Of a stretch of DNA of 64,000 bases, positions 61,735-64,000 are shown piece after piece. Below the pieces are notes generated by a model. It was not told the DNA's origin. It made no database searches and was given only the letters and a program-made list of their open reading frames with translations. Numbering within the stretch: position 1 is the stretch's first letter; each line of letters opens with the position of its first letter. The position numbers and the translations under genes were made by a program. The DNA lies in contig NZ_AP026933.1 in the NCBI RefSeq assembly GCF_027923845.1, positions 1,240,001 through 1,304,000 of the forward strand, in the 5' to 3' direction. Source of the stretch: Spiroplasma ixodetis. Lineage in GTDB: Bacteria > Bacillota_I > Bacilli_A > Mycoplasmatales > VBWQ01.

Positions 61735-63109
61735 GGAAATGTTTAGTAATCTGTGTAACTTACAAAAATAACTATGTTTAATTAATTCTAGTAAATATAA
61801 TTAAATGACTAGAAAGAGTGAGTTACAGATGGCTAAAAAAGATAACTTTAATAATAATGATCCAATATCAAAAGCAGTAGATTTATTACTAGAAAATACT
61901 GAAGATTTAACAACAGTTTTTAAACCTGGCGGTTTATATAAAGAATTAACAAAAAGATTAGTTGAAAAAATGTTGAATTCTGAAATGCAAAATTATTTAG
62001 GATATGAAAAAAATCAACATAGTACTACTGAAAATGCTCGTAATGGTACAAGTTCAAAAAAATTAATAACTCAACAAGGTAAAATTGAAATTGATGTACC
62101 AAGAGATCGCAATAGTAATTTTACTCCTGTAATAGTTCCTAAAAGGCAAAGAAGATTTGATGGTTTTGATCAACAAGTTCTTTCCTTGTATGCAAAAGGA
62201 ATGACATTATCTGACATTAGAATGCAGTTGCAAGAGTTATATCATGGTGCTGATATTAGTGAAAGTGTTATTAGTCAAATTACTGATGATGTTATTGATG
62301 ATGTTAAAGCATGACAAAATCGACCATTAGAAAGTATTTATCCTATTGTTTATTTTGATTGTATAGTAGTTAAAGTACGACAAGATAAACGGATTATTAA
62401 CAAATCAGTTTATATAGCATTAGGAGTTGATTTAGAAGGCAAAAAAGATGTTTTAGGATTATGAATTAGTGAAAATGAAGGTTCTAAGTTTTGATTATCT
62501 AATTTCACAGAAATGAAAAATCGTGGCTTAAATGATATTCTTATTGCTTGTAGTGATAATTTAACAGGCATGTCAGAAGCAATACAATCAGTTTATCCTA
62601 AAACAGAACATCAATTATGCATTGTTCATCAAATTAGAAATAGTTTAAAATATGTTTCATACAAACATCGAAAAGGTCTAGTTGCAGATTTAAAACCAAT
62701 TTATAGTGCATGTAGTGAAGAACAAGCAATGCAAGCTTTAGAATCGTTTGAAAGTAAATGAAATAAACAATATCCTCAAATTACTAAATCTTGATATAAA
62801 AATTGAGATAATTTAATGGTTTTTATTAGTTATCCAGTAGAAATCAAAAGAGTGATTTATACTACAAATGCTATTGAATCTGTTAATAGTCAATTACGAA
62901 AAATCATCAGAAATAAAAAAGTTTTTCCTAATGATATGGCAGTTTTCAAAATATTTTACTTGGCAATTGAAAATATAACAAAAAAATGAACATTGCCTAT
63001 TCAAAATTGAAATACAGCAATTGCTCATTTTATGATAAAATTTGAAGACAGAATTAATCTAAATTAGTAACTTTGTAAAACAAAGATACACAGATTATTA
63101 AAAAGCCTC
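61735..63109 (+). mobile_element. IS256-like element, complete
   Basis: The 1375-bp copy runs from GGAAATGTTTAG to AAAAAGCCTC. Left flank GTTATACA, right flank TACTATTG (inside another IS256 copy): no target duplication, so one side was rearranged after insertion. The 26 bases between this copy and the IS3 end are the only unique sequence here. Confidence 0.93.
61829..63067 (+). CDS. IS256-like transposase, intact
   Basis: 412 residues from the ATG at 61829 (GAGTGAG before it; an alternative ATG is at 61805). All three catalytic regions are in frame: PIVYFDCIVVKV, ILIACSDNLTGM, IYTTNAIESVNSQL. It is nearly identical to the gene at 32845-34083. Two intact copies in one window show that the element has been active recently. 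Confidence 0.92.
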
Positions 63110-63491
63110 TACTATTGCGATCTCTTGGTACATCAATTTCAATTTTACCTTGTTGAGTTATTAATTTTTTTGAACTTGTACCATTACGAGCATTTTCAGT
63201 AGTACTATGTTGATTTTTTCATATCCTAAATAATTTTGCATTTCAGAATTCAACATTTTTTCAACTAATCTTTTTGTTAATTCTTTATATAAACCGCCAG
63301 GTTTAAAAACTGTTGTTAAATCTTCAGTATTTTCTAGTAATAAATCTACTGCTTTTGATATTGGATCATTATTATTAAAGTTATCTTTTTTAGCCATCTG
63401 TAACTCACTCTTTCTAGTCATTTAATTATATTTACTAGAATTAATTAAACATAGTTATTTTTGTAAGTTACACAGATTACTAAACATTTCC
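63110..63491 (-). pseudogene. IS256-like element, 5' fragment
   Basis: The left end (CATTTCC at 63491) and the first ~100 codons of the transposase on the minus strand remain, with the same EKINIVLL frameshift as the copy at 59569. It begins abruptly at the right end of the neighbouring IS256 copy. Confidence 0.92.
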
Positions 63492-63508
63492 AATTATTAA
63501 TAAATTTA

Positions 63509-64000
63509 GGCTTTTCTCCCTTTATGTACTATTTTTAAATCTTATCACATAAATGCTGAGAAAAGCCTATCTACGAACTTCTCCCCACATTTTTAAATAA
63601 AACATAGCATTACAGTTTCAAAACTAGGTATCTTGTTGAATTTATATGCAGCTTCTTTTGCATATAAATGAATATGATGTTTTGCAACTTTGATATGTGT
63701 TTTAAATGTTCTTCGTATATGTTTTCATACTGACTCAATTTGGTTGGTATTTACACCAGTTTTTGAAACATAGCCATCTTGATGGTTAACTGTTTCATGC
63801 TTAGTGAAAACCGATTTCAAATCGCGATATCCTTTTCAAAAATCAGTATGTACAACACACTTTGAAGAAATGTGGTTTATTGCAAAATGCAAAAGATTTT
63901 TACTGTTTGCGTTTTTCAATACTTTCACAATCAGATTGTTGGTTGTTTTTTCATAAATACCAACAATCAAGGTTTTATTCAACAAGGATCTTCCTTGTTT
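63509..64000 (-). mobile_element. IS1595-like element, continues beyond the window
   Basis: The hairpin unit GGCTTTTCTCCC starts at 63509. The transposase C-terminal half follows on the minus strand (stop near 63593), with the subtype of the copies at 2562 and 41258. The rest lies after 64000. Confidence 0.92.

Overview
The window looks like DNA from a Spiroplasma of the S. citri / S. kunkelii type. It is very AT-rich. TGA is read as tryptophan throughout: the long conserved proteins (polyamine transporter, dipeptidase, transposases) stay open only with TGA as Trp. It carries Mollicute-type genes (a fused PotC-PotD, the dipeptidase PepV, an AEC-type transporter, membrane-anchored surface proteins). 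Roughly half of the 64 kb is insertion sequences. Six groups recur: IS1595-like (with zinc ribbon), IS5/IS427-like, IS3-like, IS30-like, IS256-like, and one ISNCY/IS1202-like remnant. Many copies sit inside one another or have been recombined, so the flanks of one copy often do not match.

Layout. 1-5.5 kb: IS copies plus the remains of one plasmid-type locus. 5.5-12.3 kb: a plasmid-like block with small minus-strand genes, a coiled-coil protein, a truncated nuclease-like protein, then parA, a broken partner gene, a Doc/Fic-type toxin gene and a small gene. 12.3-20.65 kb: a pile of IS3, IS5 (three in tandem) and IS1595 copies. 20.65-24.8 kb: a second plasmid block with a decapitated parA, a PemK/MazF-like gene, a small coiled-coil gene, an HMG-box gene of eukaryotic type, a membrane protein, and a Rep_3-type initiator gene with two 22-bp iterons and a degraded second copy of its 5' end. 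24.8-30.25 kb: a tightly packed plus-strand operon that resembles a virion module (small membrane proteins, a zinc-ribbon protein, a scaffold-like coiled coil, a probable HK97-fold capsid protein and a large structural-type protein). 30.25-36 kb: nested IS256 copies with IS3 and IS1595 fragments.

36-41.2 kb is chromosome-like: a minus-strand operon of a large membrane protein, a HemW-like protein lacking its radical-SAM cluster motif, and pepV. 42.2-45.2 kb is again plasmid-like, with a gene broken by an IS and a stop codon. 45.3-46.5 kb is a broken AEC transporter gene. 48.2-53.9 kb is the best preserved chromosomal unit: an XRE-cupin regulator, potA, potB, a potC-potD fusion and an HNH protein. 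55.3-58.6 kb holds a membrane-anchored surface protein, a signal-peptide fragment, a structured non-coding stretch and a truncated gene. The rest is IS256, IS3 and IS1595 copies.

The most notable items are the HMG-box protein on the plasmid block, the virion-like operon beside an iteron origin, paired-hairpin leaders in front of unrelated accessory genes, and several clear records of IS behaviour (self-nesting, tandem array, the same target hit in both orientations, an IS placed between a stop codon and its terminator). Many genes differ from intact copies by one base in a homopolymer. This could be real decay, slippage or sequencing error, and the sequence alone cannot tell.
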